A stretch of DNA of 64,000 nucleotides, taken from contig CAWIJK010000001.1 of the NCBI GenBank assembly GCA_963836375.1, positions 186,001 to 250,000 on the forward strand. The letters run 5' to 3'. Below the pieces are notes generated by a model, which was given only the letters and a program-made list of their open reading frames with translations, did not search any database and was not told the DNA's origin. Positions 17,230 through 25,198 of this stretch are shown one piece after another. How positions within the stretch are numbered: position 1 is the first letter of the stretch; each line of letters starts with the position of its first letter. The stretch comes from CAWIJK01 sp963836375 (GTDB lineage: Bacteria > Actinomycetota > Acidimicrobiia > Acidimicrobiales > RAAP-2). The position numbers and the translations under genes are program-made.

Positions 17230-18011
17230 GCCGGACCGGGACACGGTGCCGCCCCCGGGGCCCGGGCCGGGCCGGCGTCGTCGACCTCGGCGACGGTGCC
17301 GGTGCCGGTGGGGAGCCACAGGGTGCGGGTCACCACCCGGCCGGCCGGCCGGCGACCGGTCACCTGCACCTCGGCCCGCCGGCCCTGCAGGTGGCCGTGG
17401 CCGCGGCCGATCCCGTACCACTCGGCCCCGGTGACGGTCAGGGCGGCGTCGGGGCCCTCGGGCCACTCCTGGGCCCGGTCGACCAGGACCACCAGGGCGA
17501 CCTGGCGCTGGCGGGCCCGGGCCACGAGATGGCGGGCGGCGGTGGGCCGGGCCCGGCCGGGCGGCCGCACCAGGACCACGTCGACCCCGTCGGCCAGCTC
17601 GGCCGCCGCGTCGGCCCACCCCGCCTGGGGGTGGGGGACGAAGACGACCCGGCGCAGGTCGATGCCGAGCTCGACCATGGCCACCACCCCGGGGTCGGCC
17701 AGCCCGACCGCCCCGCACCACCCGGCCCCGGTCGACGCGGCCGCCAGCAGGGCGAGGGCCAAGGTGGTGGCACCGCGGCCGGGGGCCCCGGTCACCAGTG
17801 TGGTGGCGCCGCGGCGCAGCGCCCCGTCGGGGAAGAGGGGCACCAGGGGGGCGGGCAGGGGCAGCAACCGGACCGACGCGCTCGAGACCGGTCGGGCCCG
17901 CTCGGCCAGCTCGGGGGGGAGCCCTCGCCGGCGGGCAGGGAGGTGGCCCGCCGGCGGGGGTTCGGGCCCCGGGGTGGGAGACGTCAACCCCGAAGGGGAA
18001 ATTACGAACAT
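17226..18011 (-). CDS. imuA': ImuA'-like RecA-related protein
   Basis: A 261-residue RecA-fold protein, first gene of the SOS mutasome operon. The family pattern is visible: LLPLPAPLVPLFPDGALRRG, then TLVTGAPGRGATTLALALLA in the Walker A position, WCGAVGLADPGVVAMVELGID, DGVDVVLVRPPGRARPTAARHLVARAR and TVTGAEWYGIGRGHG. The Walker A lysine appears replaced (GRGATT), so classical ATP binding is doubtful. ATG at 18011 is favoured because TATAGT at 18019-18024 leaves seven bases before it, a leaderless arrangement; TTG at 17987 is the alternative. The gene overlaps imuB by four bases. Confidence 0.78.
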   Translation of the reverse strand: MFVISPSGLTSPTPGPEPPPAGHLPARRRGLPPELAERARPVSSASVRLLPLPAPLVPLFPDGALRRGATTLVTGAPGRGATTLALALLAAASTGAGWCGAVGLADPGVVAMVELGIDLRRVVFVPHPQAGWADAAAELADGVDVVLVRPPGRARPTAARHLVARARQRQVALVVLVDRAQEWPEGPDAALTVTGAEWYGIGRGHGHLQGRRAEVQVTGRRPAGRVVTRTLWLPTGTGTVAEVDDAGPARAPGAAPCPGPA

Positions 18012-18019
18012 ATGTTCGA
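18004..18019. promoter_or_regulatory. LexA SOS box of the imuA'-imuB-dnaE2 operon
   Basis: ACGAACATATGTTCGA fits the actinobacterial/Gram-positive SOS consensus CGAAC-N4-GTTCG, with a perfect 14-bp palindrome in the middle. It overlaps the end of the -10 hexamer and covers the imuA' start codon, so LexA binding would block the transcription start directly. Confidence 0.88.
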
Positions 18020-18024
18020 CTATA
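18019..18024 (-). promoter_or_regulatory. -10 element of the imuA' promoter
   Basis: TATAGT on the minus strand ends seven bases before the ATG at 18011, the spacing expected if transcription starts at or next to the start codon. This points to a leaderless mRNA. Confidence 0.6.
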
Positions 18025-18248
18025 TCCACGGGGTGGTCCCCGTGCCCGGGGCGGTGAACTCCCTGGTCCAGGGGGTAACGACCACCCGGGGACCGGTCCG
18101 GGGGCCGGCGAGCCGGCACCGGGACCCGAGAGCGCCCGACGTCCGCCCCGGAGCCGGGGACCGGCGTGGGGCAATGCTGCAGCCTGCGGGCCCCCCGTGC
18201 TATCGATGGGAGCCGTCGACGGCAACCGACGATCGGGGAGGACGACTG

Positions 18249-18686
18249 ATGAAGAGGCTGTTCTTGGGGCTGTGCGTCCTGGTTCTCGTGTTCGCCACCT
18301 CCATGTCGTTCGTCTCGCTCGCCGTCTACGAGCTCGAGTGGTGGTGGGCGGTGGTCGGGATCGCCATCCTCGTCGCCTTCGTCGCCCTGGGGGGCCTGCT
18401 CGTGCCCCCGTCCCGCAAGGCCGTCCCCGAGGAGGACAAGCAGACCGAGGGAGCCCTCCTCCAGGCGTTCGGCGCGTTCTGCGGCCTGCTCTTTTTGATC
18501 ATGGCCCTCGTCACGTGGATCCTCGGGGCCCGTCAGGTCGGGGGCCTGTGGTACCAGATCCTCGGCCTCTTGATCTTCCTGGCCCTGATCGGCATCGGGA
18601 TACAAGGGGCCGTCGCCACGATGGGCCGGCTCTTCTACGTCTGGAACACGACCAACATCGACCGCCGACAGGCGGCCGCCGCGTAG
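18249..18686 (+). CDS. Small integral membrane protein
   Basis: A 145-residue protein with four predicted membrane helices: residues about 4-28, 34-56, 73-95 and 100-125, separated by a short charged loop (RKAVPEEDKQTEG). It opens MKRLFLGLCVLVLVFATSM, could be read as an uncleaved signal anchor, and ends in a basic/alanine-rich tail (NIDRRQAAAA). GGGGAGG about 7 bases before ATG 18249 supports the start. It is divergent from the SOS operon by about 240 bases and convergent with the Smr gene. No family is recognised. Confidence 0.72.
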   Translation: MKRLFLGLCVLVLVFATSMSFVSLAVYELEWWWAVVGIAILVAFVALGGLLVPPSRKAVPEEDKQTEGALLQAFGAFCGLLFLIMALVTWILGARQVGGLWYQILGLLIFLALIGIGIQGAVATMGRLFYVWNTTNIDRRQAAAA

Positions 18687-18692
18687 CGCCTC

Positions 18693-18712
18693 CACCGGCT
18701 CCCCTCCCGGTG
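18693..18712. terminator. Hairpin between convergent membrane-protein and smr genes
   Basis: CACCGG and CCGGTG form a 6-bp stem with an 8-base loop between stop codons at 18686 and 18729. Plausible bidirectional terminator. Confidence 0.4.
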
Positions 18713-18728
18713 CGCCACGGAGAGCGGG

Positions 18729-18992
18729 CTACTTCCAGCGGAAGTGCACGAACACCCGGCCGAAGTTCTTCGAATCCTTCTCCACCCGGTGGTACAGGAC
18801 CTTGATGTCCTTGCGGTCCAAGAAGCGGAGCACCCGCTTTTTCAGCTGGCCCGAGCCCTTCCCCGGGATGATCTCGACCACGCTCGCCTTCTTGGCAATC
18901 GCCTCGTCGAGCACCGCACGCAGCGCTCGGTCGATCTCGTCGCCCCGGTTGTAGACGTCGTGGAGGTCGAGCTTGAGCTTCACCGCACCCAT
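18729..18992 (-). CDS. Stand-alone Smr domain protein
   Basis: An 87-residue protein that is essentially one Smr domain (the MutS2 C-terminal domain), which in characterised members nicks DNA or cleaves RNA. The two hallmark motifs are present: LDLHDVYNRGDEIDRAL (LDxH plus following helix) and VVEIIPGKGSGQLKKRVLRFL (HGxG-type loop, with PGKGSG here in place of HGKGxG). The chosen ATG at 18992 gives the domain with no extension; a longer Arg/Pro-rich start is unlikely. It sits between SOS-linked genes, so a DNA-repair or RNA-quality role is plausible but not shown. Confidence 0.82.
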   Translation of the reverse strand: MGAVKLKLDLHDVYNRGDEIDRALRAVLDEAIAKKASVVEIIPGKGSGQLKKRVLRFLDRKDIKVLYHRVEKDSKNFGRVFVHFRWK

Positions 18993-19098
18993 CCTGGTCC
19001 GTCGGGAGCGGCGAGACGCGTCCCATCCCCGGCCGGGCGGCGGCCCCCGGCCGCTACGTTGGCACCGAGTCGGCCCGTGCGCCGGCCGACCAGGCACC

Positions 19099-19899
19099 AT
19101 GTGCGGACGCTTCTCCCTCTACACCCCACCGGCCCGGGTGGCCAGGTTCTTTCAGGCCACCCTCGCCGACGACGTCGATCCGGCGGGTGCGCCGAGCTGG
19201 AACATCGGGCCGACCCGTGAGGTGGCCGGGATCACCGTCGACCGGCTCGGTGGACCGGGCGGAGGCGACGGGGCCGGGCCGGACGGTGGCGTCGGTGAGC
19301 GGGTCCTCGACCTCTACCGATGGGGACTGATCCCGTCGTGGGCCAAGGATCCGTCGGTCGGGAGCCGGCTGTTCAACGCCCGGGCCGAGACGGTGGCCAA
19401 CCGGTCGTCGTTCCGGGCGGCCTTCCACTCGCGCCGGGCCATCGTCCCGGCCGACGGTTTCTTCGAGTGGCGCAAGAGCCCGACCGGGGGCCGCATCCCG
19501 CACTTCTTCCACCGGGCCGACGGCGACCCGATGGCCTTCGCCGGCCTCTGGGAACTGTGGCGCGACCCGCAATCGGCCGGCGAGCACGGCGGCTGGCTGC
19601 GGTCGTGCACCATCATCACGACCCGGGCCAACCAGGACATGGACGGCATCCACAACCGGATGCCGGTGGTCCTCGAACCGTCGGTCCTCGACCGGTGGCT
19701 CGATCCGGGCAACGACGACCGCCACGAACTCGAAGACCTCCTCCGGCCGCCGCCGCCGGGCACCCTGGCCCACCACCGGGTGGACACCCGGGTGGGCAAT
19801 GTGCGCAACGACGACCCGGGCCTCATCGCCGAGCTGCCGGCGGCGGAGCGCCCAGAGCCCCCCACCCCGCAGTCCCTCCTGGACCCCCCGCCGGGCTGA
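19099..19899 (+). CDS. SOS response-associated peptidase (SRAP/YedK, HMCES family)
   Basis: A 266-residue SRAP protein. After the initiator Met comes Cys2 (MCGRFSLY), which in YedK/HMCES is exposed by Met removal and forms a thiazolidine crosslink to abasic sites in single-stranded DNA. Other conserved parts are NARAETVANRSSFR with the catalytic Glu, RRAIVPADGFFEWRK, and IITTRANQDMDGIHNRMPVVL with the catalytic His. ATG 19099 places Cys at position 2, which fixes the start. TACGTT at 19055-19060 may be its -10. No LexA box was seen upstream, although the SOS mutasome operon is about 1 kb away. It would shield abasic sites at forks. Confidence 0.92.
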   Translation: MCGRFSLYTPPARVARFFQATLADDVDPAGAPSWNIGPTREVAGITVDRLGGPGGGDGAGPDGGVGERVLDLYRWGLIPSWAKDPSVGSRLFNARAETVANRSSFRAAFHSRRAIVPADGFFEWRKSPTGGRIPHFFHRADGDPMAFAGLWELWRDPQSAGEHGGWLRSCTIITTRANQDMDGIHNRMPVVLEPSVLDRWLDPGNDDRHELEDLLRPPPPGTLAHHRVDTRVGNVRNDDPGLIAELPAAERPEPPTPQSLLDPPPG

Positions 19900-19931
19900 G
19901 CCCCGGCCCGCCGCCGGGTCGCCGGTCCCAG

Positions 19932-19937
19932 TAGCGT
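19932..19937 (+). promoter_or_regulatory. Possible -10 of a leaderless phospholipase C transcript
   Basis: TAGCGT is followed by seven bases and then the ATG at 19945, which itself has no ribosome-binding site. Same geometry as the imuA' promoter. Confidence 0.4.
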
Positions 19938-19944
19938 CACGGCC

Positions 19945-21558
19945 ATGGCGGGCGACGAGGCACCGGGCAGGCCCGATCGGGAGCACGGGTACGGCGGCGC
20001 ACTCGACCGCCGACGGTTCCTGGGCCTGGCCGGCGCGGCCGGCATCGGGGCCCTGGCGGCCGGGGTGGGCGCACCCGGCGCCTCGGCGGCCACGGTCCGC
20101 CGGGCGGCGGCGGTGGCGGCGGCCGGTTCTGACCTCGGGGCGGTGGAGCACGTCATCTTCTTGATGATGGAGAACCGCTCCTTCGACCACTACTACGGCA
20201 GCTACCGGGGGGTACGCGGGTTCGACGACCATCCCGAGGGGAGGCTGGGCGCCTTCGCACAGGCCTTCCCGGCCAACGCCACCCACCCGCCGGCCGGCCA
20301 ACTCCTCCCGTTCCGTCTCGACACGGCAAGCGGCGACATCGCCGACTGCACGTTCGACCTGACCCACGCGTGGGGCCCGCAGCACCTGTGCCGGGGTGCC
20401 GGCCAGAACGAGGCCTTCGTGAAGGTGCACACGGCGTCGAACAACGAGGGTACCGATCAGGGCATCCTCACCATGAGCTACTACACCCGGGCCGACCTCC
20501 CCTACTACTATGCGCTGGCCGACGCTTTCACCATCGGTGACGGCTACCACTGCTCGGTCATGGGGCCCACCCACCCCAACCGTCTTATGCAGATCTCGGG
20601 CACCATCGACCCGGGGGGCCGTGCGGGCGGCCCGGTCATCATCACCGACCCGCTCCCGAGCGCCCTGTTCAGCGTCCACTGGGACACGATGCCCGAGGTC
20701 CTCGAGGACGCCGGCATCAGCTGGAAGTACTACAGCCCGGCCGGGGAGCTCTACACCATCGCCACCATGGAGAAGGTCGGCATCACCATCGACGGCACCC
20801 TGCCCTTCTTCTCCCAGTACCAGGACCCCTCCTCGGCGCTGTACCAGAAGGCGTTCGTGCCCACCTTCCCGAACGACTTCGTGGCCGACGTGCAGCGTGG
20901 CACCCTGCCCCAGGTGAGTTGGATCAGCACCCCGGTCGGCTACGACGAACACCCGCCGGCACCCCCCTTCCTCGGAGAGTGGTTCACTGACCAGGTGCTC
21001 TCCACCCTGGTGGCCAACCCCAAGCTCTGGTCCAAGACCGTGCTCTTCCACATGTACGACGAGAACGACGGCTTCTTCGACCATGTGCCGCCGCCGGTTC
21101 CCGCGCCCGGGACGCCCGGCGAGTACCTGACCGTCGACCCGCTGCCGGCGGCCGCCCAGGGCATCGCCGGGCCGGTCGGGCTCGGGTTCAGGGTTCCCCT
21201 GCTGGTGCTCTCGCCCTTCAGCCGCGGCGGCTACGTCTGCTCGGAGACCTTCGACCACACCTCCCAGCTCCGCTTCCTAGAGGAGCGTTTCGGGGTGCGC
21301 GCCCCCAACATCTCAGCCTGGCGGCGCAAGACGGTGGGCGATCTCACCTCGACCCTGCACATGAACGCAGCCGTCGATTCGGTCCCGACGTTGCCGACGA
21401 CGACCGACGACCCGACCTACGTCGCCGCCAAGGGCTGCACCGAGACCGATCTGCTGGAGGTGGCCGACGACCAGCCGCCCTACCCGCTGCCCGCCGTCCA
21501 GGCCATGCCGAGCCAGGAGCCGGGGCGGCCCCGGCGCCTCCCGGTCCGCACCACCTAA
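19945..21558 (+). CDS. Tat-exported phospholipase C / phosphoesterase
   Basis: A 537-residue member of the bacterial phosphoesterase family that includes mycobacterial PlcA-D and acid phosphatase AcpA. The N-terminus has a twin-arginine signal, DRRRFLGLAGAAG, with cleavage near GASAA around residue 50. The metal-site block VEHVIFLMMENRSFDHYYGSY (ENRSFDHYYG is diagnostic), CSVMGPTHPNRLMQ, SWISTPVGYDEHPP and YDENDGFFDHVPPP are all present. The enzyme should hydrolyse phospholipids or phosphate esters outside the cytoplasmic membrane. It follows the SRAP gene by 45 bases but probably has its own leaderless promoter. Confidence 0.88.
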   Translation: MAGDEAPGRPDREHGYGGALDRRRFLGLAGAAGIGALAAGVGAPGASAATVRRAAAVAAAGSDLGAVEHVIFLMMENRSFDHYYGSYRGVRGFDDHPEGRLGAFAQAFPANATHPPAGQLLPFRLDTASGDIADCTFDLTHAWGPQHLCRGAGQNEAFVKVHTASNNEGTDQGILTMSYYTRADLPYYYALADAFTIGDGYHCSVMGPTHPNRLMQISGTIDPGGRAGGPVIITDPLPSALFSVHWDTMPEVLEDAGISWKYYSPAGELYTIATMEKVGITIDGTLPFFSQYQDPSSALYQKAFVPTFPNDFVADVQRGTLPQVSWISTPVGYDEHPPAPPFLGEWFTDQVLSTLVANPKLWSKTVLFHMYDENDGFFDHVPPPVPAPGTPGEYLTVDPLPAAAQGIAGPVGLGFRVPLLVLSPFSRGGYVCSETFDHTSQLRFLEERFGVRAPNISAWRRKTVGDLTSTLHMNAAVDSVPTLPTTTDDPTYVAAKGCTETDLLEVADDQPPYPLPAVQAMPSQEPGRPRRLPVRTT

Positions 21559-21612
21559 CCAGCACCACCTGACCAATGGCGCGAAAGGCGTCGGACCGGC
21601 CGGGGGCCGCGC

Positions 21613-22698
21613 TCAGCGGGTGACCTCGCCGGTGAACCGGGCGGCGGCGGCGAGGAGGGCCGGCTGGCCGGTCCGGGCGTGGGCGCGCAGACAGGCCTCG
21701 GTCAGCTTGATGGCGTGCTCGTCACCGCTCTCGACGGCCGCGTCCACCAGGGCGCCGGGCTCGTGGCGCGCCCCGGCACCAGGCGACCGCCCGCCCGCCG
21801 GCTCCCGGTTGCGGGCGTAGGCCGAGTGGAGCGCCGCCGCCGCCTGCCAGCAGTAGGCGAAGGCGGCCGGCCGGTCGGCGGGGTCCAACGAGGGCAGGAC
21901 CAGTTCCAAGGCGAGCGGCACGGTCACCGCGTGGACGAGGGCAATGCCGTGGTCCCCCTCGGCGTCGGCCAGACCGGCCCGGGCGCCGCCCAGGGCCAGC
22001 GCGTCCAGCGCCGCGGTGAGGTCCTCGGGTGGGGCGAGCGCGGCCACGGCCTGCTCGAAGGGGGTGGCCACCATGTCGAGATGACGGACCTGGTCGGTGA
22101 TGAGCGACTCGGTCGGGGCCTCCTCGGGCAACGCCGGCAGCCCGGCCAGGGCGTCGGCCACCGGGGCCGGCCCGACCAGCACCGGGGGCCCGGGCAGCTC
22201 TTGGTAGCGCGCCGCCCAGTAGGCGAGGCCCCGGGCCAGCTCGCCCGAGCGGGGGGACCCGGGGGCCACCTCGGCCCCGTCGGCGCCCAGGGCCCGGGTG
22301 GCGTGGGCCGTGCGCAGCAGGCCGTGGCCGGCGGCGGCGATCGACCCGGGGGCGAGGCGGGGGACCCAGGTGGCGAGCACCTCGGGCGGGGAGCGCTCGG
22401 CCAGCTCCCGTTCGAAGGTCGCCACCCACTCGGGGTACCGCCCGATCAGCCCGAGCGAGCGCTCCCAGGCCCCGGTGGGCAGCGGCCGGCCCTGCTCGGG
22501 GCCCGGTTCGAGCCGGCGCCGGTAGCGCTCGAGGTACCGGGCGACCTCGCCACCGCGGCCCAAGGTGACCAGGGCCTCGGCGGCCATGGGTCCGTGGTTG
22601 GAGAGCCCGGGTCCGAACTCGGGGGCGCACGTGGCCATCGAGGTGAGGGCCTCGTCGAGCAGCCCCCCGTCGCGCGGACCCTGGCCCCGGCCGATCAC
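21613..22698 (-). CDS. Questin oxidase-like (DUF4243) protein
   Basis: A 361-residue mostly helical protein similar to the questin oxidase / AflY family (formerly DUF4243), which in fungi carries out Baeyer-Villiger-like ring opening without a recognised flavin site. Seen are LSNHGPMAAEALVTLGR with the conserved SNHGPM near residue 33, WVATFERELAERSPPEVL, GHGLLRTAHATRAL with paired histidines, and GIALVHAVTVPLALELVLP near residue 230. Bacterial members are common in actinobacteria and uncharacterised. Start at 22698 is accepted since the family begins about 20 residues before SNHGPM. It is convergent with the phospholipase gene. Confidence 0.7.
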   Translation of the reverse strand: MIGRGQGPRDGGLLDEALTSMATCAPEFGPGLSNHGPMAAEALVTLGRGGEVARYLERYRRRLEPGPEQGRPLPTGAWERSLGLIGRYPEWVATFERELAERSPPEVLATWVPRLAPGSIAAAGHGLLRTAHATRALGADGAEVAPGSPRSGELARGLAYWAARYQELPGPPVLVGPAPVADALAGLPALPEEAPTESLITDQVRHLDMVATPFEQAVAALAPPEDLTAALDALALGGARAGLADAEGDHGIALVHAVTVPLALELVLPSLDPADRPAAFAYCWQAAAALHSAYARNREPAGGRSPGAGARHEPGALVDAAVESGDEHAIKLTEACLRAHARTGQPALLAAAARFTGEVTR

Positions 22699-22876
22699 CG
22701 CCTCATCGTAGGGCCTCTGTCCAGGACTTTCCCAAGATCGCGCTGGTCACCAGCCCACAAACCTGGGATAGTTACAGTCCGTCGCCACAAACGGCGCGGC
22801 GGCGTGGCGATCGCTGGGCGATCGATCCCGGGGCGGGAAGAGGCACAGCACACACACCGAGGAGGGGGGGGCAGCG

Positions 22877-23716
22877 ATGATCACCTACACGCCCACGACC
22901 CCGCTGGAAGCAGCGATACTCGAGTCGGGCCGCTTCGAACTGGCGAGTGACACGTCCGGACGCGAGGTGCTCTGCGTCGGCCACCGGCGGCTGCCCAAGA
23001 TCGTCCTCCAGCAGAAGTCCGAGGCGCTGCACGACCTCGTCGCCGCCGTCGGGGCCACCGGCGGTTCGGCCTTCACCGTCTCCGAAGGGGACCCCTGGCT
23101 GATCGACGAGACCGAGCCCGGCGAGGACCCGGCCCCGGTGGCCGCCGAGGAGTACTTGGTCATGGGCCTGCGCCCGATGATCTCCGACGGTCGACCGGTC
23201 CGGGTGGCGTCGGGGCGCGACGTGGTGCGCCTGCTCCACCTCCCCTGGTCGATGCCCCCCAAGACGCTCGACTTCGGCGGCGACCCCCACTTCGTGGTCA
23301 CGAGCACCCGGGGGGTGGTGGGCGAGTGGTACAAGCCGCCGGACGGGCGCATGGGCGTGGTGGTCGGCGTCCTCGAGGTCTGGGTGGGCATCCTCGAGCG
23401 GCACCACAGCGAGGACACCGAGCTCGTGTTCCGCTGCGACGTGCCCGTCCCGTGGATCGGCGACGGAGGCCTGACCAACGCCGTGCCGACCACCGTGGCC
23501 GTCTACGAGTCCCCCAGGTCGGCCGACGCGCCCGACTCGGGCCTCGAGTCGAGCGAATCGTGGATCGCCAAGATCCCGGTGGTGATGACCGAGGGGACCG
23601 TCATCCACCCGGTGCACCTGCCCGACAACGTCGAGATCGGCGAGGTGCCCGACGGCCCGTGGGAGTTCGAGTGGCAGGGCTCGACGGACGAGTTCTCCCT
23701 CGGCAGCCTGAGCTGA
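22877..23716 (+). CDS. Conserved-looking protein of unknown function
   Basis: A 279-residue soluble protein with no signal peptide or membrane helix. A strong purine-rich site (GGAGGGGGGG) precedes ATG 22877. It has regular alpha/beta character, for instance SGREVLCVGHRRLPKIVLQQ, EEYLVMGLRPMISDGRPVRV and GVVVGVLEVWVGILERHHSE, and a notably acidic C-terminus (EFEWQGSTDEFSLGSLS). No motif that names a family was recognised. It stands alone, divergent from the questin-oxidase-like gene and followed by a CoA transferase 87 bases downstream. Confidence 0.65.
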   Translation: MITYTPTTPLEAAILESGRFELASDTSGREVLCVGHRRLPKIVLQQKSEALHDLVAAVGATGGSAFTVSEGDPWLIDETEPGEDPAPVAAEEYLVMGLRPMISDGRPVRVASGRDVVRLLHLPWSMPPKTLDFGGDPHFVVTSTRGVVGEWYKPPDGRMGVVVGVLEVWVGILERHHSEDTELVFRCDVPVPWIGDGGLTNAVPTTVAVYESPRSADAPDSGLESSESWIAKIPVVMTEGTVIHPVHLPDNVEIGEVPDGPWEFEWQGSTDEFSLGSLS

Positions 23717-23803
23717 GCCCGGCGCGGGTGGCCGACCGGCGGACCTGACGGGCCGTCAGCCCGCTCGGTACCATGCCGGGTCCCCGACCCAGGAGCCCGA
23801 CCG

Positions 23804-25036
23804 ATGGCCACCACTCCCCCCCTCCACGGCATCCGAGTCATCGAGGCCTCGGCCCTCGGCCCGGCGGCCATCACCATGCCGCTGGTCGACCTCGGGGCCG
23901 AGGTGATCAAGGTCGAGCCGCCCCAGGGGGACTACATCCGCGAGATGACCTGGCCGATCATCGAGGGCGTCTCGCTCATGCACCTGCACATCAACCGGGG
24001 GAAACGCAGCCTCGTGCTCGATCTGCGCACCGAGGCCGGGGTGGCGACGTTCCGGGAGCTGGCGGCCGGCGCCGACGTGGTGGTCGAGGCGATGCGACCG
24101 GGCGGCCTGGCCCGCCGCGGACTGGGCTTCGAGGACCTGGTCGGGGTGAATCCCCGGTTGGTGTTCTGCACGATCTCGGGCTACGGGATGACCGGTCCCT
24201 ACAAGGACTACCCGAGCCACGGGATCGCCTATGACACGTGGGCCGGCATCGTCAACGTGGCCACCGACGACGACGGGTTCACCTACCTCCCCGAGCACGC
24301 TTCGATCGGGATCCACGCCGGTCCCCTCTTCGGGGCCCTCGGCATCCTGGCCGGGGTGATCCGGGCCCGGGCCACCGGTCGCGGCTCGTTCCTCGAGATC
24401 GCCCAGTCCGACGCGGCGGCGGCCATGGACTGGTACCGCAGTGAGACCTGGCGTGCCTACGAGCGTCCCGAAACCGAGGTCACCGGGAACAAGGCGGACG
24501 GCTACGAACGCCGGGCGCCGGGAACCGCGGGCATGCGCGAGGGCGTGCGCTACCAAGTCTACGAGACCTCCGACGGGCGCCATGTGCTGTTCATGGCGTC
24601 CGAGCAGGCCTTCTGGAGGAACTTCTGCGAGGCGCTGGGGCGTCTCGACCTCTTCGAGCGCTGGCCGGGATCCAAGTTCGCCGACCACGCCCGGGGGAAC
24701 ACCGAGCTCCGGCGCGAGCTGCAGGCGATCTTCGCCACCAAGACGGCGGCCGAGTGGCTCGAGTTCGGGGGACGGGTCAACACCCCGATCGCTCCGGTCA
24801 ACACCCCGAAGACCCTCCTCGAGGACCCCCAGTTCCAGGACCGCTTCCCCCTCTACCCGGCGACCGAGCTCGGGGCGGACGAGCTGCCCGGCCCGATCAA
24901 GTTCTTGGGTGAGGAGCTGCCCCGGCCGACCAAGGCACCCACCGTGGGCCAGCAGTCAGAGGAGGTCCTGCGCGAGGTCCTCGGCTGGGACGACCGACGC
25001 ATCGCCGAGGCGCGGGCCGCCGGCGCCCTCGGCTGA
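23804..25036 (+). CDS. Class III (CaiB/BaiF) CoA transferase
   Basis: A 410-residue family III CoA transferase, which moves CoA between acyl-CoA and free carboxylic acids through an aspartyl-CoA anhydride. The family opening is clear: GIRVIEASALGPAAITMPLVDLGAEVIKVEPP, split here as GIRVIEASALGPAAITM and LVDLGAEVIKVEPP, then RGKRSLVLDLRTEAG and ADVVVEAMRPGGLARRGLGF. HGIAYDTWAG lies where the catalytic Asp region falls in relatives, and the C-terminal WLEFGGRVNTPIAPVNTP is typical. ATG 23804 matches the family start. Acid substrate unknown (carnitine, bile acid, fatty or aromatic acids are all used by relatives). Confidence 0.88.
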   Translation: MATTPPLHGIRVIEASALGPAAITMPLVDLGAEVIKVEPPQGDYIREMTWPIIEGVSLMHLHINRGKRSLVLDLRTEAGVATFRELAAGADVVVEAMRPGGLARRGLGFEDLVGVNPRLVFCTISGYGMTGPYKDYPSHGIAYDTWAGIVNVATDDDGFTYLPEHASIGIHAGPLFGALGILAGVIRARATGRGSFLEIAQSDAAAAMDWYRSETWRAYERPETEVTGNKADGYERRAPGTAGMREGVRYQVYETSDGRHVLFMASEQAFWRNFCEALGRLDLFERWPGSKFADHARGNTELRRELQAIFATKTAAEWLEFGGRVNTPIAPVNTPKTLLEDPQFQDRFPLYPATELGADELPGPIKFLGEELPRPTKAPTVGQQSEEVLREVLGWDDRRIAEARAAGALG

Positions 25037-25043
25037 ACCTCGG

Positions 25044-25059
25044 GCGGGGTCGACCCCGC
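25044..25059 (+). terminator. Palindromic hairpin after the CoA transferase gene
   Basis: GCGGGGTCGACCCCGC is a perfect 16-bp palindrome starting 8 bases after the stop codon. It can fold as a hairpin; no T-run follows. Confidence 0.5.
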
Positions 25060-25198
25060 ACCACCCGGATCGCACCTGGCCCCGGCGGAGCGCTGACCGC
25101 CTGGGGCGGTCGGTCGGTCCCCGACGTTCGCGGAGGTCCGCCGACGCCTAGGGACCGGCGGCCGGGGTCGGGAGCCGACGGGGAGGGACCGCTCCCCC

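Noticed and set aside
19054..21258. A long open frame on the minus strand antisense to the SRAP and phospholipase genes
   Set aside because: Low-complexity shadow; the plus-strand proteins have full motif sets and good starts.
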